DNA from: Actinobacteria bacterium OK074
Lineage (GTDB): Bacteria; Actinomycetota; Actinomycetes; Streptomycetales; Streptomycetaceae
Direction: 5' to 3'
DNA length: 51,577 nt
Assembly (NCBI GenBank): GCA_001298575.1
Contig: LJCV01000264.1
Coordinates: forward strand, 1-51,577
This document shows, in pieces, positions 1 through 12,900 of this stretch. The notes below the pieces were generated by a model that had not been told where the DNA came from, did not search any database, and was given only the letters and a program-made list of their open reading frames with translations. The position numbers and the translations under genes are program-made. Position 1 is the first letter of the stretch. Each line of letters starts with the position of its first letter.

Positions 1-900
1 CGTCAGCCCGGCCGACGCCAACGCCTGCCGGATCACCCGCTGTTGGGAGGGGCCGTTGGGCGCGGTCAGGCCATTCGACGCGCCGTCCTGGTTGACCGCC
101 GAACCGGCGACCACCGCGAGCACCGGCCGCCCGGCCGCCCGCGCGTCCGACAACCGCTCCACCAGCACCAGACCGGCACCCTCGGCGAACCCGGCACCGT
201 CCGCGGCATCCGAGAACGCCTTGCAGCGACCGTCCGAGGCCAAGCCGCGCTGACGGCTGAAGTCCAGGAACAGCCCCGGCGTCGACATCACCGTCACGCC
301 ACCGGCCAGCGCCAAGTCGCACTCGCCCGACCGGAGTGCCTGCACCGCCAAGTGCAGCGCCACCAGGGCGGCCGAGCACGCCGTGTCCACCGTCACCGCC
401 GGGCCTTCGAGCCCGAGGACGTACGACACGCGGCCCGAGACGATGCTCGCCGCGTTGCCGGTGCCGAGGTGGCCGCCGACGTCCTCGCCGGAGGCGACCA
501 GGAGCGGGATGTAGTCGTTGCCGTTGGTGCCGGCGAAGACGCCCGTGCGCGAGCCGCGCAGGGACAGCGGGTCGATACCGGCCCGCTCGAACGCCTCCCA
601 CGCCAACTCCAGCAACAACCGCTGCTGCGGGTCCATGGCGAGCGCCTCGCGCGGCGAGACGCCGAAGAAGGCGGGGTCGAACTCGGTCATGTCCTTCAGG
701 AATCCGCCTTCGCGGGCGGTGCAGGTACCGGGGTGGTCGGGGTCGGGGTCGTAGAGGTTGTCGACGTCCCAGCCGCGGTCGGCCGGGAACGGGGCGATGG
801 CGTCGATGCCGTCGGCGAGCAACTCCCAGTATTTCTCCGGGGTGTTGGCGCCGCCGGGGAAGCGGCAGCTGAGCGCGGTGATGACGACCGGGTCGTCGGT
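1..900 (-). other. PKS A module 6: partial KS
   Basis: The KS starts near 900 with DDPVVITALSCRFPGG and includes DTACSAALVAL (active-site Cys, near 370-385) before the edge cuts it just after PNGPSQQRV. CSAA in place of CSSS is a modest variation and does not remove the nucleophile. The HGTGT and NIGH histidines lie outside the window, so activity cannot be judged fully. Confidence 0.92.
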
Positions 901-3900
901 GGCGGCACCGGCGGTGACCGCGGTGCCGGACCGCGGCGCCCGGTCGTCGGCAGACTCTCCACCGAGTTCGCCGAGCAACAACCGTGCCAGTTCCGCGCAG
1001 TTGGGGTGGTCGAAGACCAGCGTGGCGGGCAGGCGCAGGCCGGTGATCTTGTTCATGCCGTTGCGGAGTTCGACGGCGCTGAGGGAGTCGAAGCCGAGGT
1101 CGCTGAAGGCGCGGGTCGGCTCGACCGCCTGCGGTCCGGGGTAGCCGAGGACGGTGGCGACGTAGCCGCGGACGACGTCGAGGACGGCGTCGGCGCGGTC
1201 GGCGTCGGCGAGCCCGGCCAAGTGGCGGCGCAGTGCCGGGAGTTCGCCGTCCGCGCCGTCGTCGGCCCCGAAGGTGTCGCCGGACGCCGTCGGGCGTGCC
1301 GGGTCGAGGACGCGGCGGGCGTCGGGCAGGTCGCGCAGCAGGGCGCTGGGGCGGGAGCCGGTGAAGGCGGGGGCGAAGCGTTCCCAGCCGATGTCGGTGA
1401 CGGCGAGGTAGGTCTCGCCGTGGTCGAGGGCCTGTTGGAGGGCCTGGCAGGCGAGTTCGGGCCGCATGTCGTAGACGCCGTAGCGGCGCAGGCGTTCGCC
1501 GACGGCGCCGTCGCCCATGCCGCCGTCGGCCCAGTGGCCCCAGGCGACGGCGGTGGCGGGCAGGCCGGCGGCGCGGCGCTGTTGGGCGAGGGCGTCGAGG
1601 AAGGCGTTGCCGGGGGCGTAGTTGCCGAGGCCGGGGCCGCTGATGGTGCCGGACGTGGAGGAGAACAGGACGAACGCGGACAGGTCGTAACCGGCGGTCA
1701 GCTCATGGAGGTTGACCGCTGCGGTGGCCTTGGTGCGCAGCACCGGGTGCATGCGGGAGGGGTCGAGGCCGTCGATGACACCGTCGTCGAGGGAGCCCGC
1801 GATGTGGAACACGGCGTCGAGCGGGTGTTCTTCGGGGATCGTGGCGAGCAACTCGGTCACGGCGGCGCGGTCGGCGACGTCGCAGGCGGCGAGGGTGACG
1901 TGTCCGGCACCCAACTCGGCCAGTTCGGCGGCGAGTTCGGCCGCGCCGGGCGCGTCGGCGCCCCGGCGGCTGGTGAGCAGCAGGTGGTCGGCGCCCTGGG
2001 CGGCGAGCCAGCGGGAGATGTGGCCGCCGACGGCGCCGGTGCCGCCGGTGACCAGGACGGTGCCGCGCGGGCGCCAACTCCCTTCGGGCGCAGGCGTGTC
2101 GGCGAGCGGGGCGCGCAGGAGGCGGCGGCCGTAGCTGCCGGAGGCTCGGACGGCGGTCTGATCCTCGCCGTCGGGCCGGGCGAGCAGGGCGCGCAGCCGG
2201 TCGCCCGCCCGCCGGTCGAGGGTCTCGGGCAGGTCGATCAGTCCGCCCCACCGGTCGGAGTGCTCCAGCGCGGCGACCCGGCCGAGGCCCCAGACGAGGG
2301 CCTGCGGCGAACTCAGGACGGTCTCGGCGGCGGTGACGGCGACGGCACCGCGGGTGGCGCACCACAGCGGGGCCGTGCCGCCGAGGTCGACGAGTGCCTG
2401 GAGCAGGGCGAGCGTTCCGGCCAACCCGGCGGGTACGGAGGGGTGTTCGGGGTGCGGGGTCTCGTCGAGCGCGAGGAAGGAGAGCACACCGCCGAGGTCG
2501 GCCGGGTCGACTCCGGATCCGCTGTCGGCCAGTTCGGTGATCAGTTGGGCGGCCAGTCCGGCGCGGTCGGCGTCGGGGCTTCCGGCGTCGACGTGCACGA
2601 CCCGTACGGGCACGCCGTGGTCGGTGAGGGTCTGCCGGGTGGCGTCCGCGAGGGGGTGTCCGGCGGGCGGGACGACCAGGAGCCAGGTGCCGGTCGGGGG
2701 CGCTGCCGCGGTGTCCTGGGTGAGCGGGGTCCAGCCGACGGTGTAGCGCCAACTGTCCACCGTGGACTGTTCCTTGCTGCTGCGCCGCCAGGCGGAGAGC
2801 GCGGGCAGCACCTCGCTCAGCGGGGTGTCACCACCGAGGTCGAGCGCGGCGGTCAGGGAGGCGAGGTCCTCGTCCTCCACCGTCTGCCAGAAGCGGCTCT
2901 CCACCTCGTCGTTGGCGTCCGCCCCGTCCGTTGCGACGGCGTTGGCCTCCCTCAACTCGGGCCAGTAGCGCAGCCGTTGGAAGGCGTAGGTCGGCAACTC
3001 GACGCTCCGGGCGCCCGTTCCCGCGAACACGGTGGTCCAGTCGACGGCCACACCCTGGGCGTGGGCCTCCGCCAACGACGTCACAAAGCGGTCCAGGCCG
3101 CCCTGGTCGCGGCGCAGCGTGCCCAGCACAGCGGCGTCGGCGCCCGCGTCCTCGATGGTTTCGCGCAGTCCGAACGCGACGACCGGGTGCGGGCTCACCT
3201 CGATGAACGCGCGGTGTCCGGCGGCCAGCAGCCCACGGACCGCGTCCTCGAAGCGGACGGTCTCCCGCAGGTTGGTGTACCAGTACACGGCGTCGAGGAC
3301 GGTGTCGTCGTCGAGCCACTCGCCGGTCACGGAGGAGCGGAAGGGGATGTCGGCGGGCGTGGGCCGCAACTCGGCCAGCGCGTCGAGGACTTGGGCGCGG
3401 ATCGGTTCGACGTGGGCGGAGTGGCTGCCGTAGTCCACGGCGACCTTGCGCGCCTGCACGCCCTCGCCGGTCAGCGAGGCGAACAGGTCGTCGAGCGCGT
3501 CGGCGGCCCCCGAAACCACCACCGAGCCAGGGCCGTTGACGGCGGCGACGGCAAGGCGGTCGCCGTAGGGTTCGAGCCGGGCGCGTACGTCGTCGGCCGG
3601 GAGCGGGACGGACATCATGCCGCCGTCGCCGGCGATAGCCGTGATCGCCCGGCTGCGCAGGGCCGCGACCCGGGCGCCGTCTTCGAGCGACAGCACACCC
3701 GCCACGACAGCGGCGGCGATCTCGCCCTGGCTGTGTCCGACCACGGCGGCGGGCTCGACCCCGTTCGAACGCCACAGTTCGGCCAGCGACACCATGACCG
3801 CCCACAGGACCGGCTGGACCACATCCACCCGGTCCAGGTCCGGTGCGTCGGGTCCGCCCCGCAGAGCGGCCGTCAGCGACCAGTCGACGTAGGGCGCGAG

Positions 3901-6900
3901 GGCCTGCTCGCACTCGGCCACCCGACGCGCGAACTCCGGCGCCGTATCTAGGAGTTCACGGCCCATGCCCACCCATTGGGCGCCCTGCCCAGGGAACACC
4001 AGCACCGGGCCGCTTCCACGTCGGTCCACTCCACGGACCACATCACTCACCACGCGGTCCTCGGCGAGGTCGCGCAGTCCGCGTTCCAGGGCGTCCCGGT
4101 CGGCGGCGAGGACGACGGCCCGCTGTTCGAACGCGGTACGCGTCGTGGCCAGGCTCAGCCCCAGATCGGCGAGGCCGACGCCAGGGTTGTCACGCAGGTG
4201 CGCGAGGAGTCGCCCGGCCTGGGCGCGGAGCCCGTCGGCGGTGCGGGCGGCGAGGGCGGCGGGGACGAGGGACAGCGCGGGAGGGCCGTCCGGGACAGCG
4301 GCCGAAGCCACGCCATCGCCCTCAACTCCCGGACGTTCCGCGGCATTCGGGGTTACGGCGTCGTCGGGGGCCTGCGCGATGATGACGTGCGCGTTCGTGC
4401 CGCTCATGCCGAAGGAGGAGACTCCGGCGCGGCGCGGGCGGCCGTTCGCGGGCCACGGGACGGGTTCGTTCAGGAGGCGTACGGTGCCCGCGGACCAGTC
4501 GACCTCGGGGGTCGGGGTCTCGGCGTACAGGGTGGCCGGAAGGACGCCGTTGCGCAGGGCCATGACCATTTTGATGACGCCGCCGACACCGGCCGCCGCC
4601 TGCGAGTGGCCGATGTTCGACTTGAGGGAGCCGAGCCACAACGGCCGGTCCGCCTGCCGGTCCTGGCCGTAGACGGCGATGAGGGCCTGCGCCTCGATGG
4701 GGTCGCCGAGTGTCGTACCCGTGCCGTGGGCCTCCACCGCGTCGATGTCGGCCGGGGTGAGGCCGCCGCCGGCGAGGGCGGCGCGGATGACGCGTTGCTG
4801 CGAGGGCCCGTTGGGCGCCGTCAGTCCGTTCGAGGCGCCGTCCTGGTTGAGGGCGCTGCCCTGGATGACGGCGAGGACGGGGTGACCGTGGCGGCGGGCG
4901 TCGGACAGCCGTTCGAGGACGATCATGCCGACGCCCTCGGCCCAGCTGGCGCCGTCGGCGTCCGCGGCGAACGGCTTGCAGCGGCCGTCCTCGGCGAGCG
5001 CCCGCTGGCGGCTGAACTCGATGAGCGAACCCGGCGTGGACATGACGGTCACGCCGCCCGCGAGCGCGAGGTCGCACTCGCCCTGCCGCAGTGCCTGCGC
5101 CGCGAGGTGCAGGGCGACGAGGGAGGACGAGCAGGCGGTGTCGACGGTGAGGGCCGGGCCTTCGAGTCCGAGGGCGTAGGAGATGCGGCCGGACAGGACG
5201 CTGGGCGAGTTCCCGGTGCCGATGTAGCCCTCGAAGCTGTCCTTGGCGGCGCCGAGGATGCCGATGTAGTCCTGGTAGGTGACGCCCGCGAAGACGCCGG
5301 TGAGGCTGCCGCGCCTGGACGCCGGGTCGATGCCGGCCCGTTCGAGCGCCTCCCAGCTCGCCTCCAGGAGCAGCCGCTGCTGCGGGTCCATGGCGAGGGC
5401 CTCGCGCGGCGAGATACCGAAGAATCCGGGGTCGAACTGGCTTGCGTTGTGCAGGAATCCGCCCTCTCGGGCGTAGCAGGTGCCGGGGTGGTCGGGGTCC
5501 GGGTGGTAGAGCGCGGCGAGGTCCCAGCCGCGGTCGGAGGGCAGCGGGGAGATGCCGTCGCCCTTGTTGACCACCAGGTCCCACAAGTCCTCCGGGCCCG
5601 CGATGCCGCCCGGGTAGCGGCAGGCCATGCCGACCACGACGACCGGGTCGTCGTCGAGCCCGGCGCGGGTGACGGCGGGCGGGGCGAACTCGGGCCGGGT
5701 GCCGAAGAGTTCCTCGTCGAGGTGGGCGGCGAGGGCGAGGGGGGTGGGGTGGTCGAAGACGAGGGTGGCGGGCAGCAACACCCCGATGTCGGCGCCGAGT
5801 TGGTTGCGCAGTTCCACCGCGGTGATGGAGGCGAAGCCCAAGTCCTTGAAGACGCGGGAGGGTTCGACTTCGTCGACGTCGACGTAGTCGAGTACGGCGG
5901 CGACCTTGCGGCGCACGAGGTCGAGCAGGACGCGCTGCCGTTCGGCCGGGGAGCGCCCGGCCAACCGGTCGACGAGGCCCGCGCCTTCGGCACCGACCGC
6001 ACCGGCCCCACCAGCCCCACCAGCCCCACCAGCCCCACCCGCGACGGCACGGCGGCGTGCGGGCTGCTGCGAGCTCGGAGAGGGAGAGTGGGCGGGCGCG
6101 GGATCCATACGGTCGTCTGCGACGGCGGTCTCGTGCTCCCTTTCGGCTCTTTCGGCTGGCGTGTCCCCGCCACCCGTTACGACGGGCCGCAGCCGTAGCG
6201 CCTCGACCGTGAGGACGGGTTGACCGGAGGTGTCGGCGGCGTGCAGGGTCACCGCGTCCTCGGCGCACCGGGTGAGCCGGACGCGCAGCGCGGCGGCGCC
6301 GTCGGCGAGCAGGGTGGCGCGCTGCCAGGCGAACAGCAGCAGCCCGTCGCCGAGCCCCTCGGGCAGGCCGAGCCCGAGCGGGTGCAGCGCCGCGTCCAGG
6401 AGCGCGGGATGCACCCCGAACCGCCGCGCCCGCTCGTATTCCCCTTCGCCCAGGGCGACTTCGGCGTACACGTCGTCGCCGTGCCGCCATACGCCGGTCA
6501 GCGCGCGGAACACGGGACCGTACTCCAGGCCGGTGTCGGCCGCCAGCCGCTCGTACAGGCCGCCGATCTCGACGGGTTCGGCGTCGGCGGGGGGCCAGAC
6601 GGTGAAGTCGGCCCCGCCGCCCGCCTGTTCGGGCGTGACGGTGGCGGGCGCGAGGAGACCGCCCGCGTGCCGGGTCCAAACGGCGTCGGAGGGGGCGCCG
6701 TTGGAGGATGCGTCGGCCGGGCAGGAGTAGACGGTGAGGGCGCGGGTACCGCGGGCGTCGGGTTCCTCGACGCGGACCTGGAGCCGGACCGCGCCGCGCT
6801 CGGGCACGGACAGCGGTGCTTCCAGGGCGAGTTCGCGGACCTGGCCGCAGCCGACCTCGTCGCCCGCGCGGACGGCGAGTTCGAGCATCGCGGTGCTGGG

Positions 6901-9900
6901 CACGACAACGGTTCCGGAGATGCGGTGGTCCGCGAGCCAGGGGTGGGTGCGCAGCGACAGCCGTCCGGTGAGCACGACGGCGTCGCTGCCGGCGACCGGC
7001 ACGGCCGCGGCGAGCAGCGGATGCCCGGTGGCGGCGAGCCCGAGCGCGGGAGCGTCGCCGGACCCGGCGGCCACGTCGAGCCAGTAGCGCCTGCGCTGGA
7101 AGGCGTACGTCGGCAGGGCGACACGCGGCGCACGGGCCAGCGACGGCAGCGCGGCCGTCCAGTCCAGGTCGTCGACACCGCGGGTGAACAGGGCGGACAC
7201 GGCGGCGAGCAGCGTCCGCGGCTCGGGATGCCCGTCTCGCAGGACGGCCACCTCCAGGCCGTCGGCCGTGGGCAGGCAGGACTGGGTGAGGGTGGTCAGG
7301 GTGCTGTCGGGGCCGAGTTCCAGGCAGCGGGTGACGTTCTGACCGGCGAGGGCCGCCACCCCGTCCGCGAACCGGACCGCGTCCCGCACGTGCCGCACCC
7401 AGTACTCGGGCGAGGTCAGTTCGGCCTCGCTCGCGAGTTCCCCGGTGAGGGCGGAGACGAGCGGAGTCCTCGGCGTCCCGTACGTCAACTGCTCGGCCAC
7501 CGAACGGAATTCGGCGAGCATCGGCTCCATCAGCGGCGAGTGGAACGCGTGGCTGACCCGCAGAGCGGTCGTCTTGCGGCCCTCGGTCCGGAAGTGCGCG
7601 GCGACTTCCTCCACGGCGTCGGCGGCACCCGAAATCACCACGGACAGCGGCCCGTTGACGGCCGCGATGCCCACGTGGCCGTCGAGCAGGGGCAGTACCT
7701 CGTCCTCGCGCGCCTGGAGCGAGACCATCGCGCCGCCCGGGGGCAGCGCCTGCATCAACCGCCCGCGCGCGGCGACCAGTTTGCAGGCGTCGGCCAGCGT
7801 CCACACTCCCGCCGCGTGCGCGGCGGCCAACTCCCCGATGGAGTGCCCGAGCAGTACGTCCGGCCGCACACCCCACGACTCCAGCAGCCGGAACAGGGCC
7901 ACTTCGAGGGCGAAGAGCGCGGGCTGGGCGAACTCGGTCCGGTTGAGCGGCTCGACGTCGTCACCGAAGACGATTTCCCGCAGGGGGCGGGGCAGTTGGG
8001 TGTCCAGGTGCGCGCATACGGCGTCGAAGGCATCCGCGAAGACCGGGTACTCCTCATGCAACTCCCGACCCATACCGAGCCGTTGAGACCCCTGCCCAGC
8101 GAACAGGAACGCCGTACGCCCACCCGCGAGCACCGACCCGACAACAGCACCCTCAACCGACGCTGCACCTTCAACCACCGCATCGAGACCACGCAGCAAC
8201 TCCGCACGGTCGGCGCCCCACACCACCGCCCGGTGCTCGAACACCGACCGCGACCGCACCAGGGACGCGGCGACCCGCACCGCGCTCAACGTGTCCTCAC
8301 CGGCCACGAACTCCGCCAGTCGCCCGGCCTGCGCCCGCAACGCGGCACGGCTGCGGCCGGACACCACCCAGGGCACCAGCGGCTCGGGCACGACGGTGTC
8401 GACATCGGCCAACTCGTCGTCATGGAGAGGCTGTTCGAGGATGACGTGCGCGTTCGTACCGGAGACACCGAACGCCGAGACGCCCGCCCGGCGCGGTCGT
8501 CCGTCGGTGTGCGGCCACTCGGTGTTCTCGGTGAGCAGCCGGATGTCGCCGGCCGACCAGTCCACGTGCGTCGACGGCCGGTCGGCGTGCAGCGTGCGGG
8601 GCAGCAGGCCGTGGTGCATGGCCAGCACCGTCTTGATGATGCCCGCGACACCGGCGGCGGCCTGGGTGTGGCCGATGTTCGACTTCAACGAGCCGAGCAG
8701 CAGCGGTTGTTGACGGCCCTGGCCGTAGGTGGCGAGGAGGGCCTGGGCCTCGATCGGGTCGCCGAGGGTCGTTCCGGTGCCGTGCGCCTCGACGGCGTCC
8801 ACGTCGGCCGGGGTGAGTCCGGCGCCCGCGAGGGCCTGGCGGATGACGCGTTGCTGGGCGGGCCCGTTGGGCGCGGTCAGGCCGTTGCTGGCACCGTCCT
8901 GGTTGACGGCGGAACCGGCCACCACGGCCAGGACCTGGTGCCCGTTGCGGCGGGCGTCCGAGAGCCGCTCGACGACGAGGATGCCCGCGCCCTCGGCCCA
9001 GCCGGTACCGTCGGCGTCGTCGGAGAACGCCTTGCACCGCCCGTCCGCGGCGAGTCCGCCCTGCGAGCTGAACTCGACGAACGCGCCCGGGTCGGCCAGC
9101 ACGGTCACCCCTCCGACCAGGGCGAGTTCGCACTCCCCGGACCGCAGCGACTGAGCGGCCAGGTGCAGCGCCACCAGCGAGGACGAGCACGCCGTGTCGA
9201 CGGTGACCGCGGGGCCTTCGAAGCCGAAGGTGTACGCGATACGGCCGGATACGACGCTGCCCGCGACCCCGGTCAGCAGCTGCCCGCCGAGCCCCTCGGG
9301 CACCTCGCGCAGCCCGGCGCCGTACCCGGAGCTGCCCGCGCCGACGAACACGCCCGTACGGCTGCCGTGCAGCAAGTCGGGCCGGATCGCGGCGTGTTCG
9401 AGGGCCTCCCAGGAGGTCTCCAGGAGCAACCGCTGCTGCGGGTCGACGGCGAGCGCCTCGCGCGGCGAGATGCCGAAGAAGGCGGGGTCGAACTCTCCGG
9501 CGTCGTAGAGGAATCCGCCCGCGCGGGCGTGGCTGCCGGCACCGTCGCCGTCGCCAACTCCCCTTCCGTGGAGGGCGTCGAGGTCCCAGCCGCGGTCGGT
9601 GGGGAACTCGGCGATGGCGTCGGTGCCTTCGGTGACCAGCCGCCACAGGTCGTCCGGGCCCGCGACCCGGCCCGGGAGCCGGCAGGCCATGCCGACGATG
9701 ACGATCGGGTCGTCCGTGGTCGTGGGGGCGGCCGGGACGGGCAGGGAAGTACCGCTGCCCGACGGGTGGTTGGGGCTGGTGGTCTCGCTGTGCCCGTCGG
9801 CCTGCTCCTGCTCCGTGAACAACTCCTGCCGCAGCAGCCGTACGAGGGCTGTCGGCGTCGGGTGGTCGAAGACGAGGGTGCTGGGCAGGTGGAGGCCGGT

Positions 9901-12900
9901 CTCGGTGCCGAGCCGGTCGCGCAGTTCGACGGCCGTGAGGGAGTCGAAGCCCAGGTCGCGGAAGGACCGCGTGGCTTCCACGGCCTCGGCGTCACGGTGA
10001 CCGAGCACGGCACCGACCCGGCCGAGCACCAACTCCAGCAGCGCACGGTCTAGTTCGGCGGAGGACAACCGCCCGAGCCGCTCGCGCAGCGCCGAGCCTG
10101 CCGTCTTCTCCGCTTCCGGGGTGGACAGGGTCGCGAGGGCGGTGCGGGCTTCGGGGAGGATTGAGAGCAGCACGCTCGGGCGGACGCTGGTGTAGGCGGG
10201 TGCGAAGCGGGACCAGTCGACGTCCGCTACGACGGTCAGGGCGTCCGCGCCGGGGACGACCCGGCCCAACGCCCGTACCGCGCGGTCCGGTTCGAGGACT
10301 AGCAGACCACGACGGCGCAGCGCCTCGACAGCCTCGGCATCGGCCGCCATACCACCGTCCGCCCACGGGCCCCACGCCACCGACGTAGCAGCCAGACCGC
10401 GGGTACGACGGGCCTCGACCAGCCCGTCCAGGAAGGCGTTCGCCGCCGCGTACCCGGTCTGGCCACCGCTGCCCCACACCCCGGCGATGGAGGAGAACAC
10501 CACGAACGCGTCCAGCGCACGATCACCCAACGCCGCATCCAGGTTCACGGCACCGGCCACCTTGCCCGACCACACCTCCCCCAGATCCCCCAACGACACC
10601 TGATCCAACGGGAGGTTGACCACCGCACCGGCAGCGTGGACGACCGCATCCACGGGATACTCCGCAAGCAACTCCTCAACTGCCGCACGAACGGCGACAT
10701 CACAGGCCACGACGGACACCCGCGCCCCGGAGGCGGTGAGTTCGTCCCGCAACTCCCCAGCCCCCGGCGCCTCAAGCCCCCGCCGACTCACCAACACCAC
10801 GTGATCAGCGCCTTCAGCGACCGCCCAGCGGGCGACACGCGCACCCAACGCACCCGTACCGCCCGTGATCAGCACTGTCCCGCGCGGACGCCAACTGTCG
10901 TTGTCCTCACCGGAGATGACAGGAAGGTGGCTGAGTCGGCGGCCGAACACTCCGGAGGCGCGCACCGCGACCTGGTCCTCGTCGCCCAACCCGCCCAACA
11001 CGGCGGCCAGGCGACCGAGCGCACGGCGGTCGATCGTCTCGGGCAGGTCGACGAGACCGCCCCAACGGCCGGGCGCCTCAAGCGCGGCCACGCGGCCCAG
11101 TCCCCAGACGGCTCCTTGCAGCGCGTCGGTGGGACCGTCCGAGCGGCCGACAGACACGGCACCGCGGGTCAGCACCCACAGCGGGGCCGTCACATCGGCG
11201 TCGCCGAGGGCCTGAATCAGCGCGACCGAGGCGGAGATGGCGAGGGGAACTTCCCCCTCGGCCGGGGACTCTTCGGGGAGAGCCAGCAGGGACACCACAC
11301 CCGCGACCGATGCCGATGCCGATGCCGATGCCGATGCCCCCAACGTCCCTATCAGCATCGCGAGTTCCTCGCGCCCCGCATCCCGCTCGCAGGTAACGCG
11401 CTCCACTTCGGCGCCGCGTTCGACGAGACCGTCGATCACTGCCTGGGTCCAGGCGTCTGCCGTACGGTCGGCCGGCTCGACCAGGAGCCAGTGTCCCGAG
11501 AGGGTGGCCGAACCGGGGACATCACTCAGCGGATGCCATTCGACGCGGTAACGCAGTTCGTCCAGCGCGGCCTGTTCCACGTTCTGCCGCCGCCAGGAGG
11601 ACAGCGCGGGCAGCACCGCGCCGACCACGTTTTCCGCCAACTCCAGTTCTCCGGCGAGCGATTCGAGATCCTCGCGCTCGACGGCCGCCCAGAAGCGGGC
11701 ATCGGTCTCGCTGCCGGACCCACCAGACCCACCGGACCCGCTGGGGGTCGCGCCCGCCTCTCGGTTCACAGCCTTCGGCCAGTAGTTCTCGTGCTGGAAG
11801 GCGTACGTCGGCAGCTCCACCCACGGCACGGCGGGGAAGAGCATCGACCAGTCCGCCTCGGCACCGCGCGTGAAGGCCGCGGCCACCGCGGCGAGCACGG
11901 TCCCGCCCTCGGGCCGGTCCTTGCGCAACACCGGGGCGAACAGCAGCCCTTCGTCCGCCACACAGTCCCGGGCGAGAGCGGTCAGCGTGCCGTCCGGCCC
12001 GAGTTCGAGGAAGCGGGTCACGGTCTGCCCGACGAGGCCACGCACCGCGTCCGCGTACCGCACGGTCCGCCGCACGTGCTCCACCCAGTACTCCGGAGAG
12101 GCCAACTCCTCGGCGGTTGCGGCCTCACCGGTGACCGTGGAGACGATGGGCAACTTCGGCTGCCCGTACGTCAGTTCCGCCACCACGGCACGGAACTCGT
12201 CGAGCATCGGCTCCATCAACGGCGAGTGGAAGGCGTGACTGACGCGGAGGGCGGTCGCCTTGCGGTCCTGGGCGCGGAAGTGCGCCGCGATTTCCTCTAC
12301 GGCGTCGGCGGCACCCGAAATCACCACCGAGCGCGGGCCGTTGACCGCCGCGATACCCACGCGGTCGTTCAGCATCGGGAGGACTTCCTCCTCCGTCGCC
12401 TGCACCGCCACCATCGCACCGCCCGCCGGCAACGCCTGCATCAACCGGCCACGCGCCACCACCAGTTGGCACGCATCGGCCAGCGACCACACCCCCGCCA
12501 CATGCGCGGCAGCGATCTCACCGATCGAATGACCGGCCAGCACGTCCGGCCGTACTCCCCAGGATTCGAGGAGCCGGAACAGCGCCACTTCCAACGCGAA
12601 CAACGCGGGCTGCGCGAACTCCGTCCGATTCAGCAACTCGGCGTCGTCACCAAAGACGATCTCCCGCAGGGAACGCGGCAGTTCACCATCCAGGTGCGCG
12701 CATACGGCGTCGAAGGCATCCGCGAAGACCGGGTACTCCTCATACAGCTCCCGACCCATACCGAGCCGTTGAGACCCCTGCCCAGCGAACAAGAACGCCG
12801 TACGCCCACCCGCGAGCACCGACCCGACGACAGCACCCTCGACCGACGCTCCGCCTTCAACCACCGCATCGAGCCCGCGCAGCAACTCCGCACGGTCCGC

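Noticed and set aside
1703..7876. Minus-strand frames 1703-2752, 2828-3913, 4322-7876 and 5049-6173
   Set aside because: They are out of frame with PKS A, whose KS, AT, DH, KR and ACP motifs read through the same DNA.
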